Positions 7,004 through 14,770 of a stretch of DNA of 40,452 nucleotides are shown here, one piece after another (positions within the stretch are counted from its first letter, which is position 1; every line of letters starts with the position of its first letter). The DNA comes from Gammaproteobacteria bacterium. GTDB taxonomy: Bacteria > Pseudomonadota > Gammaproteobacteria > Pseudomonadales > Azotimanducaceae. The stretch is taken from assembly GCA_027297435.1 (NCBI GenBank), contig JAPUIA010000245.1, forward strand, positions 1 to 40,452, in the 5' to 3' direction. The notes under the pieces were generated by a model. The model was not told where the DNA came from and ran no database searches. It was given only the letters and a program-made list of their open reading frames with translations. A program made the translations under genes and the position numbers.

Positions 7004-8140
7004 GTGAATACCTCGCGCGTAGCAACCCCGCCAGTGCTGATCGGAATGGCCACCGCGTTTTCGCTGTTGGGCGACCAAGTGCTCTACTCGGTGTTGCCCG
7101 TCTACTATGCAACCCTCGGCATTACCGCGATCGAAGTTGGCATATTGTTGTCGGCCAATCGCTGGGTACGGCTCGCGACCAACGAGTTGGCGCACCGCTC
7201 CGTCAAGCTGATGAACCAGCGGTTCTTGTTTGTGGGGGCGCTCATCCTAGGTGTCGTGACCACCCTGGGTTACGTCGCGACGAGCCACTTTGCGGTATTG
7301 CTCGGTGCGCGGCTGGCCTGGGGTCTTGCCTGGTCGTTCATCCGCCATTTCGGCGTGCAGAGCTTGATGCAAGATGTAGCTTCCACCCGGGTCGGGCGAA
7401 CGATGGGTGTCTACAACGGCATATCCCGCGCTGGCTCCGTGGCAGGCCTGCTCGGTGGCGCCATTCTCGTGGACCTTTACGGTTTCGTCCCTGGGGTGTT
7501 GATGTTGGCGTTGGTAAGCTTGTTGAGCGTGCCGTTGGGCGTTCGGGGGTTTCGACGTTTTGAGACAGGTGCTGCACAACGGGTCGCTTCCATCAACAAC
7601 GCGTATCTGCCCTTGGGTTTCGTGCTCGGTATCGTCGGACCGGGACTCGTCGCTGGCGTACTCGGCGCCGTGTTGGCGCCCTACGTCACAACCGACGCAT
7701 CGCTGACCGCCGCGACGGTGACCGGGGCGCTGTTGGGCGTGCGCTACCTGTTGGACAGCGTGGCGGCACCCTACCTGGGGGGATTGACGGATCGATGGGG
7801 TGTGCGGCAGGCGTCGATGCGGTTCTTCTTTATCGGTGGCTGCTGCCTTGCGGTAGCGAGCCTTCAACCAGGGTTCACGATCCTGGTCATCGGCGTCATT
7901 GGTTTCTTCGTGAGCGCTACGGCGTTGCAGGCCGGCATTACCGGGATGGCAAGCCGCCTTGGCTCGGCAAGCTATGCTCGATTCGTGACCGCTTCGGATT
8001 TCGGCAGTGCCAGCGGTCCGATCATCGGCTGGCTGCTGGTAGACACAACCGGTGACCCGGGTCTATCGCTGGCGGTCGGTGCGGCTCTGTATTTGGTTGC
8101 CGCCCTCACGCTAGCCTGCATATCGCGCCGGTTTACGTAG
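7004..8140 (+). CDS. MFS transporter
   Basis: A 378-aa integral membrane protein with about 11-12 hydrophobic segments. The first is near residues 11-35, and the MFS arrangement is split into two halves around residue 185-195 (RRFETGAAQR loop). The loop after the fifth segment carries TRVGRTMGVYNGISRAGS, typical of the fifth-helix region of drug/solute antiporters. The substrate is unknown. The start is GTG at 7004; ATG at 7046 is an alternative because no strong ribosome binding site is seen for either. The position after the Rieske oxygenase suggests, weakly, uptake or export of a related compound. Confidence 0.85.
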   Translation: MNTSRVATPPVLIGMATAFSLLGDQVLYSVLPVYYATLGITAIEVGILLSANRWVRLATNELAHRSVKLMNQRFLFVGALILGVVTTLGYVATSHFAVLLGARLAWGLAWSFIRHFGVQSLMQDVASTRVGRTMGVYNGISRAGSVAGLLGGAILVDLYGFVPGVLMLALVSLLSVPLGVRGFRRFETGAAQRVASINNAYLPLGFVLGIVGPGLVAGVLGAVLAPYVTTDASLTAATVTGALLGVRYLLDSVAAPYLGGLTDRWGVRQASMRFFFIGGCCLAVASLQPGFTILVIGVIGFFVSATALQAGITGMASRLGSASYARFVTASDFGSASGPIIGWLLVDTTGDPGLSLAVGAALYLVAALTLACISRRFT

Positions 8141-8264
8141 CGAGCGTATCGGCGTCCGCAGTAGGAAATCGGTGAGATATGCAGGCAGGGTCGTCGAGCA
8201 GGCAAAAAGGTAGGGGGTTGGGAACTTCAGATCCTAACCCAACCTACAAGGAGGGAAAATAAGA

Positions 8265-8308
8265 GGGATACCCGTGGGAAGGGGAGGGGAGGGAGGTTCG
8301 GGTACCCC
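8265..8308 (+). repeat. Hairpin with G-quadruplex motif in its loop
   Basis: GGGATACCCG (8265-8274) and CGGGTACCCC (8299-8308) pair at nine of ten positions. The 24-nt loop contains GGGaaGGGGaGGGGaGGG (8276-8293), which fits the G3+N1-7 quadruplex rule. It could stall polymerase, end MFS transcription or shape the lysR promoter region. Structure formation is inferred from sequence only. Confidence 0.55.
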
Positions 8309-8399
8309 TCGAATCATTTCAGCCAACCCGGTCTGTCGTCGCGTGTGTGACCCGCACCGGTTTTCCGGTTAGCTGCTTTCAACAGTGCTCGTTGACTAT

Positions 8400-8461
8400 G
8401 TTACTTTTGGTAACAGAAAATGCAACCTTCGGTAACGCAACAAGATGTTGCATAATTGCAA
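8400..8461 (+). promoter_or_regulatory. LysR promoter/operator with three palindromes
   Basis: Three inverted repeats lie close together: GTTAC-N5-GTAAC (8400-8414), GCAAC-N5-GTTGC (8437-8451) and TTGCA-N4-TGCAA (8448-8461). A possible -10 CATAAT (8451-8456) sits inside the last, with a weak TTCGGT (8428-8433) 17 bp upstream. LysR-family proteins bind dyads of this size and often repress their own gene, so this is probably the autoregulatory site of the regulator that starts at 8496. Confidence 0.6.
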
Positions 8462-8495
8462 CACCTGTTCGAATCGGAGCGCGCAAATACAGAGC

Positions 8496-9377
8496 ATGGA
8501 TTGGGACGACTACAAGATTTTCTCGGCAGTGGCCCGGCATGGCTCGGTGCGCGGCGCGGCGGCGGAGCTGGGCGTACACCCTTCCACCGTAACCCGCCGT
8601 CTGGATCACTTCGAGGCCCGGCTTGGGGTGCGTTTGTTCATCCGCTCTCGGACCGGTTTGCGCCTCAGCGAAGATGGCGACGAAGTCGTCGCCAGTCTGG
8701 AGGGCGTGGAACGAGATCTTGCGGCCATCGAGCGCAGCCTGATTGGTCGCGATCGAAAACAAGCCGGAAGCGTCAAGGTGATGTTGCCGGAGTTGGTAGC
8801 CCTCAGCGGGGTGTTGTCCCAATTCGCAAGGTTTGATGACGCGTTTCCGGAGATTACCTTAGAGCTAATCTCGGGGGATGCCGGCAATGACTTCACCAAG
8901 CGAGATGTCGATGTTGCCCTGCTCGCAACCAACGATCCGCCGTTGGATCTGATCGGTCGAGCGCTCGGTTCGGTTCGGCTGGCCGTATATGCGAAACAGG
9001 GCTATCCGATCGAAGAACAAGATCAACGGTTGAGCGGGGCTTGTATCGAGTGGGTCGATGCCGGACCCCTTGCTGAATGCTGTCGGACGATGCGCGAAAG
9101 CCACCTCGCGGACGCGATCGTCAGGACCAGTTGCGCGTCGATGGCACAAACCCTTGCGTTGTTGCAAGCGGGTTTCGCGTTTGCCGTGCTGCCATGTCTC
9201 GTTGGCGATAGTCAATCCGACTTGCAGCGCATACCCTCGGTTGCGTCCGCTGAGGGTCCTGAGTTGTGGCTGTTGACGGCACCTGAATTGCGCAACAGAG
9301 TCCGGGTACGCGTATTCGTCGATTTTCTCGTCGACCTGTTTGCCGAAAGTCCGCATCTTCTAAGTGGCCGCCAATGA
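8496..9377 (+). CDS. LysR family transcriptional regulator
   Basis: A 293-aa DNA-binding regulator. The N-terminal winged helix-turn-helix is clear: DYKIFSAVARHGSVRGAAAE, then LGVHPSTVTRRLDHFEARLG and VRLFIRSRTGLRLSEDG. A periplasmic-binding-like effector domain follows (about residues 90-290). The ATG at 8496 was chosen because the HTH begins right after it; a frame open from 8445 would start inside the operator palindromes. It reads in the same direction as the GH78-like and nitrile hydratase genes and is a candidate regulator of them. The inducer is unknown. Confidence 0.92.
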   Translation: MDWDDYKIFSAVARHGSVRGAAAELGVHPSTVTRRLDHFEARLGVRLFIRSRTGLRLSEDGDEVVASLEGVERDLAAIERSLIGRDRKQAGSVKVMLPELVALSGVLSQFARFDDAFPEITLELISGDAGNDFTKRDVDVALLATNDPPLDLIGRALGSVRLAVYAKQGYPIEEQDQRLSGACIEWVDAGPLAECCRTMRESHLADAIVRTSCASMAQTLALLQAGFAFAVLPCLVGDSQSDLQRIPSVASAEGPELWLLTAPELRNRVRVRVFVDFLVDLFAESPHLLSGRQ

Positions 9378-9391
9378 CCCGCCTCGCACAG

Positions 9392-9437
9392 TCGAGGAGC
9401 TGCAGCGTGTGTTGGTTACACCGGATCAGCTCCTCGA
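9392..9437 (+). terminator. Long hairpin between lysR and the GH78-like gene
   Basis: TCGAGGAGCTG (9392-9402) and CAGCTCCTCGA (9427-9437) form a perfect 11-bp stem. The 24-nt loop contains a nested GTGT/ACAC pairing. Only two T residues follow, so it is a weak terminator at best. It may act as an attenuator or RNA-processing stem separating lysR from the downstream cluster. Confidence 0.45.
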
Positions 9438-9505
9438 TTCAGCGCCGGTCTTGCTAGTGAAATGCAGTCGGCGCAAACTTCGACCGTCTGTCTGAAGGAT
9501 TGCCA

Positions 9506-12109
9506 ATGCCTGGCGCCCCGTCGAGGCTTCGCTGTGAATACCTCACTAATCCGCTCGGAATAGACGAACTCCGACCCCGCCTGTCCTGGTGGGTGACCGA
9601 CGACCGGCCCGCTGAACTACAGACCAGCTATCACGTACTCGTTGGCCGCGACCGCGAAGCGTTACAGGGTGACGTTGCCGACCTGTGGGACAGCGGCCGC
9701 GTGGAATCCAACCAGATCGCAAACATCGAGTATGAAGGCAACGCACTGACATCGGGACAGCGCGCGTGGTGGAAGGTTCGCACGTACGATAGCGACGGTT
9801 TGCCGAGCGCGTGGAGCGAGTGCGCGTACTTCGAAATGGGCTTGTTGAATCCGGAGGATTGGCGTGCGCGGTGGATCGCGGCGCCGACCATGGGGAGCCG
9901 TGATACCGGGGTGCCTGTGCCCGCATTCAGAAAGGAATTCAGCGTCTCCGGGCCGGTACAGTCAGCGCGGCTTTATATCACGGCGCTCGGTTTGTACACC
10001 GCCGAGATCAACGCCCAACGCGTTTCCGATTGCGAACTGGCGCCGGGTTGGACGGACTATCGACAGCGTTTGCCCTACCAAGTGTTCGACGTCACGGAAC
10101 ACGTCGCGACCGGCAACAACGCCTTGGGCGTGTTGCTTGGTGATGGTTGGTATTGCGGTACGTTTCACGACGACCTTCGGCAAGGCTACGGCGACCGGCC
10201 GGCCCTGCTGGCGCAGCTCCGCGTGGAGCTCGAAGACGGGACGGTACAATTCGTCAATACCGACCACGAATGGAAGTGGCACAACTCCTGGATATTGTCG
10301 TCGGACTTGCGCCGCGGCGAACACGTCGACGCCAGGCAGCGAATGTTCGGCTGGACAACCCCTGGCTTTCGGGATCTGGGATGGCAACCGATCGATGTCG
10401 TAGCACCCGAGGTGGATCTCGTCGCCACCATGCACCCGCACGTTGCCGTACTGCGGTTGATTCCGCCGACCGAGGCTCTCGATGTCCGATCGACGTCCGC
10501 TGGAGAAACTCGCTGCCTCGTCGATTTCGGTCAGCTGCTGTTTGGTCGGGTACGGTTGACCATCAACGCAACCCGGGGCGACGGGTTTCGGGTGCGCTAT
10601 GGCGAGACGCTCGGCCCAGACGGGGAACTCGCATCCACGACGGCCGTCGACAGCTACACGGCCTTGGGCGAGGACGGCGAAGCATTCGAGCCCGTGTTCA
10701 GCATTAGACGCTTTCGTTATGCCGAAGTCGTCGGTGAGCTCGCTTTGGATGGCATCGTCGAAGCTCGCGCGGTTGTGGTTGGTTCCGCGCTGGAGGTGAG
10801 CGGCCAATTTCGCTCTGACCATGCTTTGCTGAATCAGCTGCAAACCAACATTCAATCGACGCAAGCATCGATCTGCGTGGACGTGCCGATGTCGGGTGTC
10901 CAACCTGCCCCTCGCGTACCGCTAGGTCACGAGTTTCTTCCGTTTGTCCGCACGGCCGCCTTCAACATGAACATGGTCGCGTTCCTCGGAAAGTGGTTGT
11001 CGGATCTTTGCGATGCCCAACGCAGCGACGGCAGCTTTCCGGCGACGTCTCCCGTGCCGCCGCGGTCGGTGTTACCCGACGACGTGTTAGGGTCGAGCGA
11101 GGTATTCATCAACGTGGTCTGGGTGCTGTTCCGGTGCTATGGCGACAATCGGGTGTTGCAGCGTTTTTATCCCAACGTATGTCGCTTTGTTAATCTGCTC
11201 ACGCAGAACTTGGAAAAACGCTCGTCGCTGGTACGTTCTGGATTGTTGTCAGGCGACGATGCCACACCGAACGACTTGGTCGGCACCGCCCTGTTCCATC
11301 ACGCAGCACGTATGACGGCCCGCATGGCCGGAGTGCTGGGTCGAATCAATGATCTCGAAACGTTCGATGCGCTGGCAGGGCGCATCCGGTCTGAATTTCG
11401 GAAGTCCTTTGTCTCGTCATCGGGGCGCCTTGTCGGTGAAACCCAGACCGCCTATGTGTTGGCGCTGCAATTCGGTTTGCTTGAGGGAGAAGAGGTTCAA
11501 CACGCGGTACGGACGTTGGGAGGGTTGATCGAAGCCAACAGCTACCATGCTGACGTACACCCGATTGCGGCGCCGTATTTATTGACCGTGCTGACGCGAG
11601 AAGGTCGTATCGATTTGGCTTACGCGCTGATGCTCCAGATCAGCTCGCCGAGTTGGTTGTATGCTGTGAGGCAGAATGCTACGTCGCTATGGGAAACCGG
11701 GTCCATTGAGATGACTGGAAATTTGGCTGCAGGCGCGGTCGGTGAATGGATGTACCGCTATTTGGCTGGCTTGGATGTGGATATGGAACTCAACAGCGGC
11801 GACGATGCATACCGGCGCGTCCGCATCCAACCGCGTCCGCCCCTCGGGGTTGGTTTCGCCGAAGGTCCTCCCTTGCGTTACGTAGAAGCGAGTCTGGCGA
11901 CCGTCGCGGGCCGGTTCAAAACTCGCTGGGAAATCACCGATGAGGCTTTCGGACTTCGGGTCACGGTGCCATGTAATTGTAGCGCGCACGTCATCATGCC
12001 GGATGATACCGAGTACGAGATAGTGGCCGGCGCGCACGAGTTCCGCATGGATCTACAGCAAGGTGGAGACGGTATACCCATACTGCGGGAAGTCTCACAA
12101 GCCTCGTAG
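9506..12109 (+). CDS. GH78 alpha-L-rhamnosidase-like protein, catalytic motif lost
   Basis: An 867-aa protein with the layout of bacterial GH78 enzymes: a fibronectin-like N-terminal domain (RLRCEYLTNPLGID, WWKVRTYDSDGLPSAWSE), jelly-roll domains, an (alpha/alpha)6 barrel (about 440-760) and a C-terminal beta domain. In the barrel the family signature DCPQRDERLGWTGD is replaced by SGVQPAPRVPLGHE. The general-acid Glu position is P469 and the neighbouring Asp is A468. The flanking VP...RTAAFNM frame aligns without gaps. The second signature LWE (E730) is kept, but the following NHY-type His is Asn. No signal peptide is seen, so it is probably cytoplasmic. The start is ATG at 9506 with AAGGA six bases upstream. 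It may be a pseudoenzyme or have a changed activity. Confidence 0.85.
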   Translation: MPGAPSRLRCEYLTNPLGIDELRPRLSWWVTDDRPAELQTSYHVLVGRDREALQGDVADLWDSGRVESNQIANIEYEGNALTSGQRAWWKVRTYDSDGLPSAWSECAYFEMGLLNPEDWRARWIAAPTMGSRDTGVPVPAFRKEFSVSGPVQSARLYITALGLYTAEINAQRVSDCELAPGWTDYRQRLPYQVFDVTEHVATGNNALGVLLGDGWYCGTFHDDLRQGYGDRPALLAQLRVELEDGTVQFVNTDHEWKWHNSWILSSDLRRGEHVDARQRMFGWTTPGFRDLGWQPIDVVAPEVDLVATMHPHVAVLRLIPPTEALDVRSTSAGETRCLVDFGQLLFGRVRLTINATRGDGFRVRYGETLGPDGELASTTAVDSYTALGEDGEAFEPVFSIRRFRYAEVVGELALDGIVEARAVVVGSALEVSGQFRSDHALLNQLQTNIQSTQASICVDVPMSGVQPAPRVPLGHEFLPFVRTAAFNMNMVAFLGKWLSDLCDAQRSDGSFPATSPVPPRSVLPDDVLGSSEVFINVVWVLFRCYGDNRVLQRFYPNVCRFVNLLTQNLEKRSSLVRSGLLSGDDATPNDLVGTALFHHAARMTARMAGVLGRINDLETFDALAGRIRSEFRKSFVSSSGRLVGETQTAYVLALQFGLLEGEEVQHAVRTLGGLIEANSYHADVHPIAAPYLLTVLTREGRIDLAYALMLQISSPSWLYAVRQNATSLWETGSIEMTGNLAAGAVGEWMYRYLAGLDVDMELNSGDDAYRRVRIQPRPPLGVGFAEGPPLRYVEASLATVAGRFKTRWEITDEAFGLRVTVPCNCSAHVIMPDDTEYEIVAGAHEFRMDLQQGGDGIPILREVSQAS

Positions 12110-12145
12110 GGCCAATCGGTAGTCGGTAATGGGAGAAGCGGCAAC

Positions 12146-12817
12146 ATGGACGGCGTACACGACCTCGGCGGCAAACAGGGCCACGGGTCGATCGACAACG
12201 CGGTAGACGAGACGGCGTTTCACGAACGGTGGGAGGCGATAGTCTTCGCGCTGACCAACGTTGCAGCCGAATTAGGGGTGTTGCGCAACACGGATCAATT
12301 TCGCCATGCTATCGAACGCATCGATCCGGTCGCGTATCTATCGCACACGTATTACGGACGTTGGTTGGGTGGGCTGGAAAACCTTCTGGTGGAAGGCGGT
12401 ATCCTCACGCAGGCTCAAATTCGTGCGCGCATAGAGGTGCTTGGCTATGATAGCACTGGCTTGGTTGCGGCCCGACCCTCTACTGAGCCGGACGTCGTCG
12501 ACTACGATGCCGAGCACCACGTGAGCAGTCGGCCGTTGGAGGACCAACCCAAGTTTAGAGTTGGAGATGGCGTCTTGACGCGTGGCACTCCGTCGACTGG
12601 CCACACCCGCCTGCCGGCCTATGCCCGCGGTAAGCGGGGCGAAGTGGTGATGTGGCATGACGGCTGGGTACTACCGGATAGCAATGCGCACGGTCGGGGA
12701 GAAAATCCGGAACACCTCTACACGGTCGCCTTCGACGGGGGCGAATTGTGGGGCGACGCGGCAGAGCCTCGTACGGTGGTTCACGTTGACCTGTTCGAGA
12801 GTTACCTCATTCTATGA
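12146..12817 (+). CDS. nthB: Nitrile hydratase subunit beta
   Basis: A 223-aa beta subunit of nitrile hydratase, which converts nitriles to amides in the cytoplasm. The N-terminus has the family pattern MDGVHDLGGKQGHG. The middle has HTYYGRWLGGLENLL, and the C-terminal SH3-like barrel shows KFRVGDGVLTR, HTRLPAYARGKRGEV and YTVAFDGGELWG. Its stop overlaps the alpha-subunit ATG (ATGA at 12814-12817), so the two are translated together. The beta-before-alpha order is typical of cobalt-type enzymes. Confidence 0.96.
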   Translation: MDGVHDLGGKQGHGSIDNAVDETAFHERWEAIVFALTNVAAELGVLRNTDQFRHAIERIDPVAYLSHTYYGRWLGGLENLLVEGGILTQAQIRARIEVLGYDSTGLVAARPSTEPDVVDYDAEHHVSSRPLEDQPKFRVGDGVLTRGTPSTGHTRLPAYARGKRGEVVMWHDGWVLPDSNAHGRGENPEHLYTVAFDGGELWGDAAEPRTVVHVDLFESYLIL

Positions 12818-13383
12818 GCGAGCTGAAACCACAGGCCATTCGGGCCGAAGCGCTAGAGTCTTTGCTGATCGAGCAGAATCACCTGACGGCGGAAGCCGTC
12901 GATGAAGTCATCATCCGGTACAACGAACGGGTCGGCCCCATGAACGGCGCGCGCGTGGTCGCCAAGGCCTGGGCCGATCCGGACTACAAGGCATGTCTGT
13001 TGGAAGATGGCACCAAGGCGATCGAAGAGTTTGAGTTTGAAGGTGGTGAAATCGACAAGCTGGTGGTCGTGGAAAACACCGCCACCGTACACAACGTAGT
13101 GGTTTGTACCTTGTGCTCTTGCTATCCGTGGGGGTTGCTTGGCCTGCCGCCCCGTTGGTACAAGGACCCGGCGTACCGGTCCCGTATCGTGCGCGAGCCA
13201 CGAGCCGTGTTGGCGGAGTTCGGTGTCGTGCTCGACGATGACGTTGAAGTCAAAGTCTGGGACTCGAGCGCCGAAGTTCGCTACATGGTTCTTCCGATGC
13301 GTCCCGATGCCGCAGCAGCCATGGACGAACGAGCGGTCCTCGAGTTGATTACGCGCGACGCGATGATCGGCGTCGCGCGCTAG
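12814..13383 (+). CDS. nthA: Nitrile hydratase subunit alpha, cobalt type
   Basis: A 189-aa catalytic subunit. The metal-binding motif C98-T-L-C101-S-C103 lies in VVCTLCSCYPWGLLGLPP. Thr in the second position of this motif marks Co(III) enzymes, whereas Fe(III) enzymes have Ser (family knowledge). The two outer ligand cysteines are normally oxidised to sulfinic and sulfenic acid. The downstream RSRIVREPRAVLAEFG is also family-typical. It forms an alpha/beta heterodimer with the product of the preceding gene and needs the accessory protein encoded next for cobalt insertion. Confidence 0.97.
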   Translation: MSELKPQAIRAEALESLLIEQNHLTAEAVDEVIIRYNERVGPMNGARVVAKAWADPDYKACLLEDGTKAIEEFEFEGGEIDKLVVVENTATVHNVVVCTLCSCYPWGLLGLPPRWYKDPAYRSRIVREPRAVLAEFGVVLDDDVEVKVWDSSAEVRYMVLPMRPDAAAAMDERAVLELITRDAMIGVAR

Positions 13384-13394
13384 GAGAGGCGCCC

Positions 13395-13745
13395 TTGGGT
13401 TTGGACCAACCACTCGAAGGTGCGCTAGCCCCGCCGATGCGCAATGGCGAACTCGCGTTCGAAGAACCGTGGCAGGGGCGCGTCTTCGGTATGGCCAAAG
13501 CCCTATGCGATGCCGGATGCTTCGAGTGGGCCGAATTTCAGGCACAGCTGGTCGAGACTATTCGCGAGTGGGAGCGAACCCCTGAAGGTGAGTATGCGTC
13601 TGCTCCTGCGGAGCAGGAGACGTACTACAATCACTTTCTCGCCGCGTTGGAGAGACTCTTAGAAGCGAAACAGCTGGTGGCCGGCGGCGCTGTCGAAGCG
13701 CGTAGCGAAGCGTTTGCCGCGCGGCCCCACGGGCACGATCACTGA
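13395..13745 (+). CDS. Nitrile hydratase accessory/activator protein
   Basis: A 116-aa protein of the P14K/NhlE-like group that carries or delivers cobalt to the alpha subunit. It shows FEEPWQGRVFGMAKALCDAG, then EFQAQLVETIREWE and YYNHFLAALERLL, all typical of the family. The C-terminus ends HGHDH, a likely metal-binding tail. The start is taken as TTG at 13395 because AGGAG lies eight bases upstream; ATG at 13438 would cut conserved sequence. The gene follows nthA by 11 bp. Its 3' end overlaps the convergent mnmH gene by 7 bp. No amidase gene follows. Confidence 0.9.
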   Translation: MGLDQPLEGALAPPMRNGELAFEEPWQGRVFGMAKALCDAGCFEWAEFQAQLVETIREWERTPEGEYASAPAEQETYYNHFLAALERLLEAKQLVAGGAVEARSEAFAARPHGHDH

Positions 13746-14770
13746 GACTGGAGATAGTCGGTGACAGCGGCGCGGTCGCCGCGAAATACGATTCGCGATC
13801 GTTTGCCTTGCAGCTGATAGTCATACATTGGATCGTAGTACCACTCGAGCAACATCCCGATCCAGCGACCATGCTCGCCATTATCAAACCCGGCCGTCAT
13901 CGCGTCATGCACCTGGCGGTGCCGATCGCCGCCGAGACGTTTTTGAATTCTGTCCAGCGCCGCCGTCAAACGGGTTTGCAACTCGCCGCTCATCTCGCCG
14001 CGACTCAGGGGGTGTTCGACATACTCGCAACGAATGTGCTCGGCACGTGCCTCGATGGATGCCTCGAGCACGACTAGCGGTGCCTCGCTCATCCTGTGAT
14101 ACCAGGATTCTGGTAACGCCAAACGGCCTATGGTTCGACTCTCGTCCTCGAGCACGAGGGTTGCCTCGGTGTGCCGCAGGTAGCGAGCCGCTAACGCATT
14201 CTCGAAATCGATCGGCGTGGGTTGCGGCGAGGTGTGCCCGCCGAATGACGAGCCGCGGTGATTTGCGAGGTCTTCGAGATCTATCGCGTTGCCAAGCGTA
14301 TTGATGACGACCGTCTTGCCGGTTCCCGTGCGTCCAGCGAGGACCAACCACTGCGTCGTATTGCGAGGCGCGGATGCCAAGACCTGAAGGCACGTCTGGC
14401 GGAGCGTTTTGTAACCGCCCGCAACTCTCGGAATTTCGTATCCGACGTCCTTTAGCCAAGACTGCGTGATTACGGATCGCAATCCCCCGCGCCAGCAATA
14501 CAGCCAGGCGTCGGGATGGCGATCGATAAATTTCGTCCAGCGAGCGATACGATCCAGTTTCGCTGCGCCGGACACCAGTCGATTGCCACATTCGATCGCG
14601 GCTTGCTGCCCGCTTTGTTTGTAGATGTTACCCACGTCACGGCGTTCCGCGTCGGACAGCAGCGGCAGGTTGACGGCATGCGGAAATGCGCCGCGTGCAA
14701 ACTCTAGCGGCGCCCGCAGGTCGATGAGGGGTACGCGGTCTCTGAGCAGTGATTCCGGCGAACCGATCAA
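13739..14770 (-). CDS. mnmH: tRNA 2-selenouridine synthase (SelU/MnmH)
   Basis: A 343-aa enzyme that geranylates 2-thiouridine at the tRNA wobble position and replaces sulfur with selenium, using selenophosphate. The N-terminal rhodanese domain has the active Cys in YCWRGGLRS (C92). The C-terminal P-loop domain has GRTGTGKT (146-153). It implies that this organism makes selenophosphate (SelD), which is not encoded in the window. The start is TTG at 14770, sharing bases with the stop of the lipoprotein gene upstream (TTGA), so the two are coupled. It supports the selenocysteine reading of the gene at 22274-23344. Confidence 0.95.
   Translation of the reverse strand: MIGSPESLLRDRVPLIDLRAPLEFARGAFPHAVNLPLLSDAERRDVGNIYKQSGQQAAIECGNRLVSGAAKLDRIARWTKFIDRHPDAWLYCWRGGLRSVITQSWLKDVGYEIPRVAGGYKTLRQTCLQVLASAPRNTTQWLVLAGRTGTGKTVVINTLGNAIDLEDLANHRGSSFGGHTSPQPTPIDFENALAARYLRHTEATLVLEDESRTIGRLALPESWYHRMSEAPLVVLEASIEARAEHIRCEYVEHPLSRGEMSGELQTRLTAALDRIQKRLGGDRHRQVHDAMTAGFDNGEHGRWIGMLLEWYYDPMYDYQLQGKRSRIVFRGDRAAVTDYLQSQ

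Larger units (their letters stand above)
8141..8495. other. 355-bp intergenic region with structured elements
   Basis: No coding frame is convincing here. From left to right it holds: an imperfect hairpin with GGTTGGG (8216-8222) and CCCAACC (8238-8244); a purine-rich stretch; a hairpin with a G-quadruplex-type loop (8265-8308); and the stacked palindromes over the LysR promoter (8400-8461). It separates the MFS gene from the LysR to nitrile hydratase cluster. Confidence 0.7.

Noticed and set aside
8466-8476. GTTCGAATCGG resembling a tRNA T-loop
   Set aside because: No matching acceptor or anticodon stems; it sits between the lysR promoter and start codon.
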